From Acetobacter tropicalis (lineage in GTDB: Bacteria; Pseudomonadota; Alphaproteobacteria; Acetobacterales; Acetobacteraceae), in assembly GCF_001580915.1 (NCBI RefSeq), contig NZ_LHZQ01000219.1, positions 30,750-94,749 of the forward strand: a stretch of 64,000 nucleotides of DNA. The letters are read 5' to 3'. Below the pieces are notes generated by a model. It saw only the letters and a program-made list of their open reading frames with translations. It ran no database searches and was not told where the DNA came from. Each line of letters begins with the position of its first letter. Positions within the stretch are counted from its first letter, which is position 1. Below, piece after piece: positions 1 through 9,252 of the stretch. Position numbers and translations under genes: made by a program.

Positions 1-794
1 CCAGCCAGAGGATCTTCCCGGCGCAGGCGCAGGGTCAGCCGCTTGGCCAGTTCCACAATGGCGGCACATTCCATACGGAAACGGCGGTCTCTAATGTGGG
101 AGGGCAGCGTGGCGGCCTGACGGTTGAGATCGTCCACACCATCCAGCAGGGTATTGAAGACGCGGCGCAGGCGCGGGCTGGTGCGTCCGGCCAGAATGTC
201 CTCTTGCGATGCTCCGGCCAGTGCCAGCATGTCTGACGGCAGGTAGCAGCGTTTCAGCCGGATCAGGTCCCCCTGACAGTCCTGTAGATGGTTCAGAATC
301 TGGAGAGAGGTGCACAGAGCATCAGATGCCGGAAAAGCATTGAGGCTTTCACGGTGCAACTGAATAAGGAAGCGCCCGACAGGATTGGCGGAATATTTGC
401 AGTAGCGCAGCAGGTCATCCCACGTTTTGTATTCCACCCCGCGAGAATCATCCCGGAAAGCGATGATCAGATCTGTTGCGGTTTCAAAGGGAACCCCAGT
501 GCGGGTGAGAGAGGCCCGGAGCACGGCGGCACTCATGGAGTCCTGTCGTGTAATGGCTTCCCGCTTGCCCAGAAGAACGTCTTCCATGGCGTTCAGGCGG
601 GCCAGCTTTTCCTCTGGTGTCAGGGTTTCACAGTCCGCAATGTCATCAATCACGCGGGCGTAGGCGTAATAGGCATGCACATGCGGGCGCAGCGCCTTGC
701 TGATCAGCAGGGAGCCAACAGGAAAATTCTCGTCAGACGCACCCTTGCCGGAGGAAACGTCTGCCGTGCCCCATACAGATGATGTCTCGGTCAT
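1..794 (-). CDS. hpnC: Squalene synthase-type enzyme HpnC (3' end beyond window)
   Basis: Trans-isoprenyl diphosphate synthase family, hopanoid branch. HpnC, with HpnD and HpnE, converts farnesyl diphosphate to squalene, the substrate of squalene-hopene cyclase. The frame starts at an ATG at 794 and stays open to the window edge, so about 264 residues are visible and the C-terminus is missing. The N-terminal part carries the family pattern 'ENFPVGS', then 'YYAYARVIDDIAD' with the first Asp-rich motif (DDIAD), and further on 'LQDCQGD' as the second Asp-rich motif. It lies on the same strand as hpnA and hpnB upstream, separated from hpnB by about 180 bases. The rest of the hopanoid operon probably continues leftwards off the window (inference). 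Confidence 0.92.
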   Translation of the reverse strand, partial: MTETSSVWGTADVSSGKGASDENFPVGSLLISKALRPHVHAYYAYARVIDDIADCETLTPEEKLARLNAMEDVLLGKREAITRQDSMSAAVLRASLTRTGVPFETATDLIIAFRDDSRGVEYKTWDDLLRYCKYSANPVGRFLIQLHRESLNAFPASDALCTSLQILNHLQDCQGDLIRLKRCYLPSDMLALAGASQEDILAGRTSPRLRRVFNTLLDGVDDLNRQAATLPSHIRDRRFRMECAAIVELAKRLTLRLRREDPLA

Positions 795-972
795 GCTCGG
801 CTCTGCGCGGTTGGCTATCATGAAGCGGACCTTTACACCCTCTGTTCAGGCGTGCCTACTCCTTGCGCGTGCAGACAGATTTTCTGGCCGGGTACCGGGT
901 TGAAGCAGGACCGGGTTTTCGCCTGCCCTGTGGTGTTGGGGTATTGCTCCGCCTGTTCTGCTTGGGGTGGGG

Positions 973-2211
973 TTACCGGCCGGGGCCGGCACCCCGCTGG
1001 GCGGAGCGAATCGGTTCTTCCTGCTGCGCAGGGGCAGGGCTAATGCGGCCATCATTGGGAATAGCTTCCCGATAGGCGCGATTTTTCCACACCACACCAT
1101 GCCCACAGTAATGATTGACAGCAGAACCGATGGTGGCCGCTGTATAGAAAAGCGCCACAAACGGCAGGGTTAGTGCCCACAAGGGGGAGAGACGGAAACG
1201 CCGCAGGGTTGGCACGAAGGAGCCGATGGAGACCAACCATGTGGCCGCCCCGACCCAGCGGGCCAGACCGTGACCAAACAGCGCAATAACACCCGGTGCC
1301 ACCCACACCACGCACATGGCGAGAACCGTGAGCACCAGCAACACGGGCGAAAAACGAAGCTGTACATAAGCGGTGCGGGCAATCATGCGCCAGACATCAG
1401 CCACATACGGATAAGGGCGGATGGATTTGGCGAGGCATGAATGACCCAGATACAGCCGTCCTCCGGCCTGTTTGACGCACGTGGCCAATGTACAGTCATC
1501 AATCAACGCACCTTTCAGTGCGGCAATTCCGCCGATTTCGGCCAATGTGTCGCGCCGGATCAGAATGGTGCCCCCAGCAGCGCCAGCGGTGCGGCTTTCA
1601 GGGTCATTGACCTTGGCGAAGGGGTAGAGCAGCGCGAAAAAGAAGACAAAGGCCGGAACCAGAGCGCGTTCTGGCAGGCTTTCACACTGTAGCTCCACCA
1701 TTTCAGAAACCATGTGCAAGGCATCTGTCTGGGCTTTGGCGACCAGAGTGGAAACATGGGCCGGTGCGTGGACGATATCCGCGTCTGTCAGCAGGATATA
1801 GCCGGTGTCCTGTTCCTGTTGTCGGCGGGCTTCCGCCACACCTTGCGCCACGGCCCAGAGCTTGCCGCTCCAACCGGGAGACGGATCTGCACCATCAAGA
1901 ACTGTAAGGCGCCCCATGGGGTCCGGAAGGTTGCGGGCAAGAGCCCCCGTATCGTCCTCGCTGCGATCATTGACCAGAATGAGGGAGAGCTTGCCGGGAT
2001 AATCCTGCTGCAACAGGGAACCCAGCGCAGCTTCAATGCCTTCGGCCTCGTCACGCGCTGGAATGACCACTGTGACACTGGGGGCAATATCCGCAGGGGT
2101 ATGAGAAGGGTTGGCAGGGCGGAGAATGGGGCCGCCCTGCCAGAATTTACCGTGGAAAAAGATGAGCCCGAACCAGATGAGCGCGGAGAGAACAGCCAGG
2201 CCGAAAACCAT
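973..2211 (-). CDS. hpnB: Hopene-associated glycosyltransferase HpnB
   Basis: A 412-residue family 2 glycosyltransferase, full length for HpnB. An N-terminal membrane segment (about residues 1-20) precedes a GT-A domain with 'VTVVIPARDEAEGIEAAL', a nucleotide-binding 'NDRSEDDT' region and the DxD-like 'LTDADI'. The C-terminal third holds several hydrophobic segments, so the enzyme is probably anchored in the inner membrane. The precise sugar acceptor is not settled in the family; genetic linkage to hopanoid synthesis is the established point. The gene starts 12 bases after hpnA, and its AAGGAGG ribosome site overlaps the hpnA stop codon, which implies one transcript with coupled translation. 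Confidence 0.93.
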   Translation of the reverse strand: MVFGLAVLSALIWFGLIFFHGKFWQGGPILRPANPSHTPADIAPSVTVVIPARDEAEGIEAALGSLLQQDYPGKLSLILVNDRSEDDTGALARNLPDPMGRLTVLDGADPSPGWSGKLWAVAQGVAEARRQQEQDTGYILLTDADIVHAPAHVSTLVAKAQTDALHMVSEMVELQCESLPERALVPAFVFFFALLYPFAKVNDPESRTAGAAGGTILIRRDTLAEIGGIAALKGALIDDCTLATCVKQAGGRLYLGHSCLAKSIRPYPYVADVWRMIARTAYVQLRFSPVLLVLTVLAMCVVWVAPGVIALFGHGLARWVGAATWLVSIGSFVPTLRRFRLSPLWALTLPFVALFYTAATIGSAVNHYCGHGVVWKNRAYREAIPNDGRISPAPAQQEEPIRSAQRGAGPGR

Positions 2212-2223
2212 CCCTCAGCCTCC

Positions 2224-3219
2224 TTATTTCAGCATTCCATTATTACGGAACCAGGTAATGGCGTCTTCCACTGCCTTGCGGGCAGGGCGGGGGGAATAGC
2301 CCAGTTCCTTGATGGCTTTTTCTGATGAAAAGAACATTTTCTTGCGGGACATGGCCAGCATCTCACGCGTAACGCGCGGAGAGAACCCAAAAGAACGGGA
2401 AAGCCATTCTGAAACAATGGCAACAGGCCAGATCACTTCCTGCGGCAGACGGATGCGCGGCGGTGGCACATGGGCAATTTCAGACACCATGGCGAACAGA
2501 TCCCGCAGCAGGTAGTTTTCTCCGCCCAGAATGTATTTCTCGCCAATGGTGCCGCGTTCGAGGGCCAGAGCATGGCCTTCTGCCACATCATCCACGTGCA
2601 CAATATTCACGCCCGTATCCACGTAGGCGGGCATGCGGCCCGCTGCGCAGTCCAGAATCATCTGGCCTGTCGGCGTCGGCCGGATATCGCGCGGGCCAAC
2701 GGGTGTGGACGGGTTCACAATAACGGCGGGCAGGCCGTTTTCCTGCACCAGGCGCAGAACTTCCTGTTCCGCACGATATTTTGAACGCTTGTAGATGCCA
2801 ATGACGCCATGCTCCTGCACAGGAGTCTCTTCATCCGATTCCGTACCGTCGCCAATCAGGCCCAGTGCCGCAACGGAGGAACAATAGACAATGCGTTCAA
2901 CGCCAGCTTTCTGCGCAGCCAGCATCAGCAGGCGCGTGCCTTCTACATTGGCCGTCATCATGGGGGCGGGATCAGGCACCCACAGGCGGTAATCAGCAGC
3001 AACATGAAACACATAGCGGCAGCCTTCCACCGCGCGGGCGAAGGTTTCCGGGCGGGACAGATCACCATCCACCAGTTCGGCCGGAATATCGGCAATGTTG
3101 CGGCGATCGCTGCCTTCACGCACCATCAGTCTCAGGGTGTGGCCGCGTTCCAGCAACGTACGGGCTACGGCAGACCCGACAAAACCTGTCGCGCCGGTTA
3201 CGAGCGTATGGGCGGTCAT
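2224..3219 (-). CDS. hpnA: Hopanoid-associated sugar epimerase HpnA
   Basis: Extended short-chain dehydrogenase (NAD-dependent epimerase/dehydratase) of the HpnA type, 331 residues. The Rossmann motif TGATGFVGSAVA follows the start directly, and a YKRSK active-site segment (Tyr-x-x-x-Lys) is present. I place the start at the ATG at 3219, 27 codons into the longest open frame, because it is preceded by GGGAG at good distance and puts the Rossmann strand at the N-terminus as in relatives. It is probably the first gene of the leftward hopanoid operon; the roughly 200 bases to the divergent hpnL gene must hold both promoters. Confidence 0.93.
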   Translation of the reverse strand: MTAHTLVTGATGFVGSAVARTLLERGHTLRLMVREGSDRRNIADIPAELVDGDLSRPETFARAVEGCRYVFHVAADYRLWVPDPAPMMTANVEGTRLLMLAAQKAGVERIVYCSSVAALGLIGDGTESDEETPVQEHGVIGIYKRSKYRAEQEVLRLVQENGLPAVIVNPSTPVGPRDIRPTPTGQMILDCAAGRMPAYVDTGVNIVHVDDVAEGHALALERGTIGEKYILGGENYLLRDLFAMVSEIAHVPPPRIRLPQEVIWPVAIVSEWLSRSFGFSPRVTREMLAMSRKKMFFSSEKAIKELGYSPRPARKAVEDAITWFRNNGMLK

Positions 3220-3427
3220 GAAAGTGCGCTCCCACAAGGGTATAAAAAGGACGGGTGTGAAACCCGAACGGCTGGATTGTCTCTTTATCCTGCCCTCCAA
3301 GGTGGCGCCAGACCCCGTGCTGGTGTAAGTGATCCTCCACTCACGAACAAAGCCCTCCTGGATGGACTGACTGCCGCCAGGCGCTGGGAGGCCCAGGGGG
3401 GCTTCTCGGGCAGATAGAGCTTAGGCC

Positions 3428-4486
3428 TTGAAAAAGCTTACGATTTTTCTTACTTTGCTGGGCCTTTTGGCCATTACGGCAGCCATGGCATGGAGCGGTT
3501 TTGGCTCTGTGGTTCATGCTGTTATGCGTATTGGTCTGGGCGGCTTTCTTCTGATGGTATGCTGCCAGTTGGCGGTGGACGGAGTGCTGGGCCTAGCCTG
3601 GCACGCTGCGTTTCCCGAGATTGGTTATCTGCGCCTGCTTGGTGCGCGGATGGTGCGTGATGCTGCGGCAACCTGTCTGCCGTTCTCCCAGCTTGGGGGG
3701 ATTGTCATCGGGATTCGGGCCACCTGTTCCGGGCACGGCCTGCATGGGCGTGAGGCCAGACAGGTCGATCTGCCAGAAGCCGCGTGCGCCAATCTGGTGG
3801 ATATCACCACGGAAGTGATGGGGCAGGTGGCCTTTGTGCTTCTGGGGGTGGCGTTTCTGGTGGCCCACCAGCGCAACAGCCCGTTTGTGATGCCTGTCAT
3901 TATAGGGGCAGTGTTTTTGATTGTCGGCACGGCAGGCTTTATCTGGACCCAGCGGCATGGTGGCAGCATTTTCCGCCGTTTTGGGGGGATGTTCACCCGC
4001 AGTCTGGCGTCTCAGTGGCATGACAGCGTGCTCAATGGCGCGGATGACCTGCAGGAACGGATGGAAGCAGTATGGGGTCGGCCTGGCCGTATCTGCGCCT
4101 CTGCGGCCTACCATCTGGTGGGGTGGCTGGGGAGTGCCGCCATGCTGTGGATGACAGCGGGTTTCCTTGGCGCGTCTCTCTCCTTTCCCAACGCGGTGGC
4201 TGTTGAGGGTGTGACGTGCGCCATCATGTCACTCGGCTTTCTGGTGCCGGGCAGTCTGGGTGTGCAGGAAGGAGCCTATATGGCCCTTGGTCATGCCTTT
4301 GGAATCGATTCTTCCGTCTCTCTCGGGCTTTCTCTCCTGCGGCGTGGGCGTGAACTGGCCATTGGTATTCCGGTATTGCTGCTGTGGCAGTTCATGGAAG
4401 TGCGTGGATTGCGGACGACAAGCGCCAAGCCCATGCCTAAAACAGAGGTTGGCTATGTTCCGGCTTCTTCCGTGGTGAAGGAGTGA
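3428..4486 (+). CDS. hpnL: Hopanoid-associated membrane protein HpnL
   Basis: A 352-residue polytopic protein of the lysylphosphatidylglycerol synthase transmembrane-region family, matching the HpnL type found with hopanoid genes. Hydrophobic segments span the protein from the first residues (KKLTIFLTLLGLLAITAA) to near residue 330; the motif around 'PFSQLGGIVIGIRA' and 'LGFLVPGSLGVQEGAYM' is typical. In characterised hopanoid systems HpnN and HpnL-like proteins are tied to hopanoid trafficking or modification, but the reaction is not established. The start is TTG at 3428; the next ATG (3485) would cut into the first membrane segment. Its stop overlaps the region of the next gene's ribosome site, so it is co-transcribed with the prephenate dehydrogenase. 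Confidence 0.88.
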   Translation: MKKLTIFLTLLGLLAITAAMAWSGFGSVVHAVMRIGLGGFLLMVCCQLAVDGVLGLAWHAAFPEIGYLRLLGARMVRDAAATCLPFSQLGGIVIGIRATCSGHGLHGREARQVDLPEAACANLVDITTEVMGQVAFVLLGVAFLVAHQRNSPFVMPVIIGAVFLIVGTAGFIWTQRHGGSIFRRFGGMFTRSLASQWHDSVLNGADDLQERMEAVWGRPGRICASAAYHLVGWLGSAAMLWMTAGFLGASLSFPNAVAVEGVTCAIMSLGFLVPGSLGVQEGAYMALGHAFGIDSSVSLGLSLLRRGRELAIGIPVLLLWQFMEVRGLRTTSAKPMPKTEVGYVPASSVVKE

Positions 4487-4491
4487 CGGGC

Positions 4492-5439
4492 GTGGCCGAT
4501 GCGGGGCTTTCCATGCCTGACAACCAGAGTCGTCCCGGTGCGTCAGCGGTGCCTCTTCCTCCTGTGTTCGAGACGCTGGTGGTGGTCGGGCCGGGGCTGA
4601 TCGGATCTTCTGTCCTTCGGCGTGCGCGGGAGTTCGGAGGGCTGGCTCGGCGTGTCATTGCGGTTGATGTGTCGCCAGAGGTCAGGGCGCGGGTATCCGA
4701 GTTGGGCATAGCAGACGAAGTCATGGCCGATGCTGCTGAGGCCGCGGCGCAGGCCGATTGTGTCATGCTGTGCGTGCCTGTGGGGGCAATGGGGCCTGTT
4801 GCTGCGCAGGTGTTGCCCGCCATGCGTCCGGGTGCGATTCTGACAGAAGTGGGATCAACCAAGGTTTCGGTCATAGAAGCCATTACCCCTTATTTGCGGC
4901 CCGATGTCCCTTATGTGCCCGCGCACCCAATGGCGGGCACCGAGTTTTCCGGGCCGGATGCAGGTTTTGCTACGCTATTTGAAAAACGCTGGTGCTTGTT
5001 GACCCCGCTGGACAACACGCCTGTTGAAGCTGTGGACGCCATTCGCACTTTATGGGAGCGGTGTGGGGCACGCTTGAGGGAAATGACCCCGGCGCATCAT
5101 GACCGTGTTTGCGCCATTGTGAGTCACCTACCGCACTTGCTGGCCTTTACCATTTGTGGCACGGCGGATGATCTGGCAGATGAAACGCGCTCGGAAGTGC
5201 TGGATTTTGCTGCATCCGGCTTTCGGGATTTTACCCGTATCGCAGCTTCTGACCCCATTATGTGGCGCGATATCTTTCTGTTAAACCGGGATGCGCTTCT
5301 GGAAATGCTGGCGCGCTTCATGGAAGACGCACAAGCCATGGCACGTGCCATCCGATGGGGAGATGAAGCGTATATTGTGGACCGCATCGAACGGGGGCGG
5401 AAAATCCGCAAAAGCCTGATTGAAAACGAGCAGGCCTAA
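4492..5439 (+). CDS. tyrC: Prephenate/arogenate dehydrogenase
   Basis: Oxidative decarboxylation of prephenate (or arogenate) in tyrosine synthesis; cytosolic NAD(P) enzyme. The dinucleotide motif GPGLIGSSVLRRARE lies near residue 30, 'EVGSTKVSVIE' near 115 and the catalytic-region 'HPMAGTEFSGPDAG' near 140, all as in the family; length (about 315) is normal. I chose the GTG at 4492 because AAGGAG sits 8 bases upstream; an in-frame GTG at 4483 overlaps the hpnL stop but leaves no room for a ribosome site, and ATG 4513 is a third option. Co-transcription with hpnL is likely. No ACT domain is seen, so feedback control by tyrosine through such a domain is not expected. Confidence 0.9.
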   Translation: MADAGLSMPDNQSRPGASAVPLPPVFETLVVVGPGLIGSSVLRRAREFGGLARRVIAVDVSPEVRARVSELGIADEVMADAAEAAAQADCVMLCVPVGAMGPVAAQVLPAMRPGAILTEVGSTKVSVIEAITPYLRPDVPYVPAHPMAGTEFSGPDAGFATLFEKRWCLLTPLDNTPVEAVDAIRTLWERCGARLREMTPAHHDRVCAIVSHLPHLLAFTICGTADDLADETRSEVLDFAASGFRDFTRIAASDPIMWRDIFLLNRDALLEMLARFMEDAQAMARAIRWGDEAYIVDRIERGRKIRKSLIENEQA

Positions 5440-5617
5440 GACGTGCCGCCGTTAGACGCCGTGTGAAAAATCAGCCCGCACAGGAGTTGAAAGGCTCATT
5501 TGAAGGCGCGATGGGGTAGGCCATCGGGACGAGTATCCAGCATCTTCGGTCCCAAACAGATTTGTGGGGCCGATCTGCCAGACGCTTCAAACCGCTCTCG
5601 TATAGAACGGACGTATC

Positions 5618-6409
5618 TCAGGTAGGCTGGCCGAAGGCTTTGATACGGAGCGCATCCAGGCGCTTGTGATTTTTGTCCGCCATGGGATTGAGATCCAGCA
5701 TTTTCTGCCAGGCTTTCAGCGCGGCCTGACCATCATTGCGGTGCTCTTCAACAGTTGTCAGCAGGTTCCAGCTCTGGGCATCTTTCGGGTCCCGCTGGAG
5801 GGCTGCGCCCAGATCCTGCACGGCTCCTGCCAGATCTCCGGCGACCAGACGCATCTGGGCGCGTGAGCGCCAGAGAATGGCCTGGTCTGGCTGGAGAGCT
5901 ATGGCGTCTCCCATATCGTCCACAGCGTTATCTGGTTTTTCCGCAGACACATCTTTCTGTGCACGACGCAGTAGAAGCTGGGTTGTGGGGGAAAGCCCGG
6001 CAGAACGAAGGGTTTCCAGCATGTCTTCCAGCGTATGGGCTTCTTCTGGCGTCTTGGCGTGGGCAAGCTGGTCTGCCAACAGGCCGATCCGGTCCTGACG
6101 GGTCAGTTTCTTGGCAGAAGGGGTAGAAGGCTTGTTATCGTCGCTGCTCTGCTGAGGTGATGTAGCTGCGGGCGGAGGCGCCTTGGACGGGGCGGAGGAA
6201 GGGGCTGAGCCAGCGGAAGCAGGTGGATGTGTCGTGGAAGCGGGGGCTGCCACTATCTGCCCGGCAGAGGCAAGCAGGCAGGAACCAGCCATGAGGAGTA
6301 TCAGAAAACGGGAGCGCAAATGCAAAAACCCGTTTCTCCGGCGTGCGGAAAAACGGGTTGCGCGCATGTCATGCGTCAAACGCCAGCCGGAAGAGGCCGG
6401 AGATGGCAT
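5618..6409 (-). CDS. Secreted tetratricopeptide-repeat protein
   Basis: A 263-residue protein with an N-terminal export signal (basic stretch then 'FLILLMAGSCLLASAGQIVAA'), a Pro/Ala/Ser-rich linker (about residues 58-95) and a C-terminal half with about three TPR units ('AVDDMGDAIALQPD', 'AVQDLGAALQRDPKD', 'ALKAWQKMLDLNP'). It probably acts as a periplasmic protein-interaction scaffold; no enzymatic motif is visible. The start is uncertain: ATG at 6409 lies 3 bases after rpmJ, and ATG at 6367 (residue 15) would give a shorter, more conventional signal peptide. Same strand as rpmJ and very close, so read-through from rpmJ is likely. Confidence 0.75.
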   Translation of the reverse strand: MPSPASSGWRLTHDMRATRFSARRRNGFLHLRSRFLILLMAGSCLLASAGQIVAAPASTTHPPASAGSAPSSAPSKAPPPAATSPQQSSDDNKPSTPSAKKLTRQDRIGLLADQLAHAKTPEEAHTLEDMLETLRSAGLSPTTQLLLRRAQKDVSAEKPDNAVDDMGDAIALQPDQAILWRSRAQMRLVAGDLAGAVQDLGAALQRDPKDAQSWNLLTTVEEHRNDGQAALKAWQKMLDLNPMADKNHKRLDALRIKAFGQPT

Positions 6410-6412
6410 GGA

Positions 6413-6538
6413 TCAGCCCTGACGAGCCTTCATGCGGGGGTTCTTCTTGTTGATGACATAAACCCGGCCGCGACGCCGCACGACACGGCAATCTTTATCG
6501 CGCACCTTGGCTGACTTCAGGCTGTTTCTGATTTTCAT
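6413..6538 (-). CDS. rpmJ: 50S ribosomal protein L36 (bL36)
   Basis: A 41-residue basic protein beginning [20 protein letters not shown] and ending in 'NPRMKARQG', the alphaproteobacterial form of bL36. It stabilises 23S rRNA in the large subunit. This form keeps only one cysteine (DKDCRVV), so it is the zinc-independent 'C-minus' type. The longer open frame around it (to 6895) is not used: the recognisable protein starts at ATG 6538. The gene stands alone, as is common in alphaproteobacteria, rather than inside a ribosomal operon. Confidence 0.96.
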   Translation of the reverse strand: MKIRNSLKSAKVRDKDCRVVRRRGRVYVINKKNPRMKARQG

Positions 6539-6674
6539 GGCCCGTTTTACTCCGCCGATGCTTAAGGAACTGGAAACAAGTTGAGTGGGCACATACCGGC
6601 CCCGCCTGTACGAGTCAATGTTTCTCAAGGGTTCCAGACGGAATTTCTTCTTCTGGGTCTGGTTTCTTGCCGTT

Positions 6675-7661
6675 TTATTTGGATCTGGCTGTGTCTTTTT
6701 TCCCGATTGCGGAAAGGTCCGGCCTTGGTGTTTCCCGGTTGGCGGGCGCAAGGGTGGCAAAAGCTGAAGCCAGAGTATGGAAATCCGCTGCGCGCGGGGA
6801 GCGTGGGCGCCATGCCAGCCCGATGGTGCGCCACACCGGACCGCCGGAAAGCGGACGGGCGACAACACGATGATTCTGAAGAAGACCGTTCTCAATAGCC
6901 AATGCGGGCACTACCCCAATGCCCAGAGAGAGTTCCACCATTTCCACCATGGTCTGGAGTGATGTGGCTGTAAATGTGGAGTCGCCTTCTCCGTCCGAAC
7001 TGTCCCATCCTCGGCCCTGGCGGCAGACAGCGAGCGTTTGCTCGCGCAGGCAGTGGCCATCTTCCATCATGATCATGCGCTGGTTTTCCAGGCGCTCCAC
7101 CGGCACATGCGTGAGGTGGCTCAGGTCGTGGCCTTCCGGCATGACAACATGAAACGGGTCCTGCCACAGGGGGAGCGTTTCCGTGCCATCACACAGGCAG
7201 GGCATGGCCAGTACCAGCATATCCAGCCGCCCGAGGGACAGTTTCTCCAATAGATGTTCGGTTGTGTCTTCTGTCAGGGAGAGCACAATCTGAGGGAAGC
7301 GTAGCCGGATGATTTTGACCAGCGGAGTCAGGAGAAAAGGGCCAATTGTCGGAATAATGCCCAACCGTAGCGCACCTGTCAGTGGTGTGCGGGCGGCAGC
7401 GGCCAGTTGCGGCACGGCTTCCAGCGCTTCCAGCGCCTGCCGGCCCTTATTGGCAATGTCATGCCCCAGCGGTGTGAAGACCACTTTCTTTCCCACAGTG
7501 CGGTCCAGAAGCTGGGCATCAAGCTGGCGTTCAAGGGCCATGATTCCCGCAGAAAGCGTCGATTGCGTCACGGCGCAGGCTGCTGCCGCCCTGCCAAAAT
7601 GGCGGAGTTCCGAAAGGGCAATCAGGTAGCGGAGTTGTTGAGCGGATGGGAGGGGGAGCAT
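6675..7661 (-). CDS. oxyR: Hydrogen peroxide-sensing LysR regulator OxyR
   Basis: LysR-type activator of 328 residues: N-terminal winged helix (about 1-65, '[19 protein letters not shown]') and a C-terminal ligand-like domain. The two redox cysteines of OxyR are present at residues 204 and 213 in '[15 protein letters not shown]', with the same nine-residue spacing as Cys199/Cys208 of the E. coli protein. Peroxide oxidises this pair to a disulfide and switches on target genes. It is transcribed divergently from ahpC, the expected target, across a 209-base shared control region. The C-terminal tail beyond about residue 300 is charged and variable. Confidence 0.94.
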   Translation of the reverse strand: MLPLPSAQQLRYLIALSELRHFGRAAAACAVTQSTLSAGIMALERQLDAQLLDRTVGKKVVFTPLGHDIANKGRQALEALEAVPQLAAAARTPLTGALRLGIIPTIGPFLLTPLVKIIRLRFPQIVLSLTEDTTEHLLEKLSLGRLDMLVLAMPCLCDGTETLPLWQDPFHVVMPEGHDLSHLTHVPVERLENQRMIMMEDGHCLREQTLAVCRQGRGWDSSDGEGDSTFTATSLQTMVEMVELSLGIGVVPALAIENGLLQNHRVVARPLSGGPVWRTIGLAWRPRSPRAADFHTLASAFATLAPANRETPRPDLSAIGKKDTARSK

Positions 7662-7870
7662 GGCAGACCTTACGCGTTTACGGCTGGCAGCAGATGCGCG
7701 GACATGATTCTCTTCTGACGAACAAGAGGGGGATTGTTAATCGATCATTCCGATTGTTTTAATATAAAATATTCATTGGCATGAATGGACGCATCGCGCC
7801 ATAGATACTTCCGCGGCAGCGGTGCCCATGTGCCGTTGTAACATATGCCCAACATATAAGGAGCAATCTG
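7662..7870. promoter_or_regulatory. oxyR-ahpC divergent control region
   Basis: This 209-base gap carries the promoters of oxyR (leftward) and ahpC (rightward). It is AT-rich between 7737 and 7775 ('TTTTAATATAAAATA'), a plausible promoter core. A short inverted repeat ATTCAT-TGGC-ATGAAT lies at 7771-7786, and AAGGAG at about 7858 serves ahpC. OxyR binding here is inferred from gene arrangement; I could not match a full four-part OxyR consensus by eye. Confidence 0.55.
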
Positions 7871-8413
7871 ATGCTGACCGTTGGTGATAAATTTCCGAGC
7901 TTTGATCTGACTGCTGTTCCGGGTGGTCCGGAAGGGCTGAAGGGCGAATTCGTTCAGATTTCTGATAAGTCTGACGCTGGCAAATGGAAGGTTGTCTTCT
8001 TCTGGCCGAAAGACTTCACGTTCGTTTGCCCCACGGAAATCGTGGCATTTGGCAAGCTGTCCAAAGATTTCGCTGATCGTGATGCCGTTGTTTACGGTGT
8101 GTCCATCGATAGCGAGTTCGTGCACCTTAACTGGCGCCTGCACAACGAAGACCTGAAGGATCTCTCGATCCCGATGCTGGCTGACATCAAGCGTGAGCTG
8201 ACAGAAGGCACGGGCGTGATGGCGAAGGATGCCGGTGTGGCCCTGCGCGCAACCTTTGTTGTGGACCCGCACGGCGTCATTCGCCACGTGTCCGTGAACG
8301 ATCTGTCCGTGGGTCGTAACCCGCAGGAAATCGTGCGTATTCTGGATGGCCTGCAGAGCGACGAACTGTGCCCCTGCAACTGGAAGAAGGGTGACGACTT
8401 CATCAAAGTCTGA
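7871..8413 (+). CDS. ahpC: Alkyl hydroperoxide reductase AhpC (three-cysteine type)
   Basis: Peroxiredoxin of 180 residues that reduces H2O2, organic peroxides and peroxynitrite in the cytosol. The peroxidatic cysteine is Cys53 in 'DFTFVCPTEIVAF'. Near the C-terminus two cysteines, 167 and 169 in 'DELCPCNW', match the arrangement of the mycobacterial AhpC, which is recycled by AhpD rather than AhpF. That fits the next gene, ahpD, and the absence of ahpF here. The start ATG has AAGGAG 8 bases upstream. Expression is probably activated by the divergent OxyR. Confidence 0.95.
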   Translation: MLTVGDKFPSFDLTAVPGGPEGLKGEFVQISDKSDAGKWKVVFFWPKDFTFVCPTEIVAFGKLSKDFADRDAVVYGVSIDSEFVHLNWRLHNEDLKDLSIPMLADIKRELTEGTGVMAKDAGVALRATFVVDPHGVIRHVSVNDLSVGRNPQEIVRILDGLQSDELCPCNWKKGDDFIKV

Positions 8414-8687
8414 TCCTTCTGCTGTGTTAAAGCCAGATCATGCCAGTGATGGCTTTGGTCTGGCCGTGGCCTTCGCAGCGGTTTCGTGCCGCTGTGGGGG
8501 CTCTGTCTCAGGGTGTTCTGCTCCGGTTTGATGGGAGTAGAAGCCTGAGCCTTCCCGCCCATGCGGGTTATTCCTATGGTTTACGCCGGGCCTTCGCTGT
8601 TGACGGAGGGTTTGTGTCAGGTGCGCTGCACCGGCGTCCATATGCCTTGCTTTTTCTGTTTCCCTTTCATTTTCTGCGGATTGACCA

Positions 8688-9215
8688 ATGTCCCTTGATG
8701 CCCTGAAGGATCGTATTCCCGATTACGCGAAGGATCTGAGGTTAAATCTCAGCTCTCTTGCCAATGATATTACGCTGACACCGCAGCAGCTTGCCGGTGC
8801 GTTTGTTGCGTCTGCCATCGCGTCTCGCAATGATGAGGTGACCAAGGCCATTGTTGCAGAATTTGGCGGCAAGCTCTCTGCCGAAGCATTGAATGCCGCC
8901 AAGGCTGCCGCTGCCATTATGGGTATGAATAACATTTACTATCGCTTTGTGCATATGGCTGGTGGTGATTACGCCAAGATGCCTGCCCAACTGCGTATGA
9001 GCGTTATTGCGCGGCCCGGAGTGGAAAAAGCGGATTTTGAACTGTGGTCCTTGGCTGTGTCCGTCATCAACGGATGTGACCTGTGCGTGACCAGCCACGA
9101 GAAAATTGTGCGCGACGCATTGGGTGCAGAAGCTGTTCAGACCGCCGCCCGTATTGCTGCGACGGTGCATGCCGTTGCTGTGGCTGTAGAAGGCGCTGCT
9201 GCTCTGCGTGATTGA
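8688..9215 (+). CDS. ahpD: Alkylhydroperoxidase AhpD
   Basis: Carboxymuconolactone-decarboxylase fold protein of 175 residues. The active-site set of characterised AhpD is conserved at the same positions: Glu118, Cys130, Cys133 and His137 in '[23 protein letters not shown]'-like context (the CxxC is CDLC). AhpD passes electrons from dihydrolipoamide-linked proteins to AhpC, so ahpC-ahpD forms a complete peroxide reductase pair. The 274 bases between the two genes are unusually long for a tight operon and contain a small CCCGC..GCGGG hairpin, so a processing or attenuation point is possible. The ribosome site is weak. Confidence 0.94.
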   Translation: MSLDALKDRIPDYAKDLRLNLSSLANDITLTPQQLAGAFVASAIASRNDEVTKAIVAEFGGKLSAEALNAAKAAAAIMGMNNIYYRFVHMAGGDYAKMPAQLRMSVIARPGVEKADFELWSLAVSVINGCDLCVTSHEKIVRDALGAEAVQTAARIAATVHAVAVAVEGAAALRD

Positions 9216-9252
9216 CGCTCAGTCCGCTATCGGGCGGCGTCTTTTCAGCCTC

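Noticed and set aside
6539..6895. N-terminal extension of the rpmJ frame
   Set aside because: bL36 is 41 residues in alphaproteobacteria and starts exactly at ATG 6538; the upstream part is antisense to spacer and to the oxyR end.
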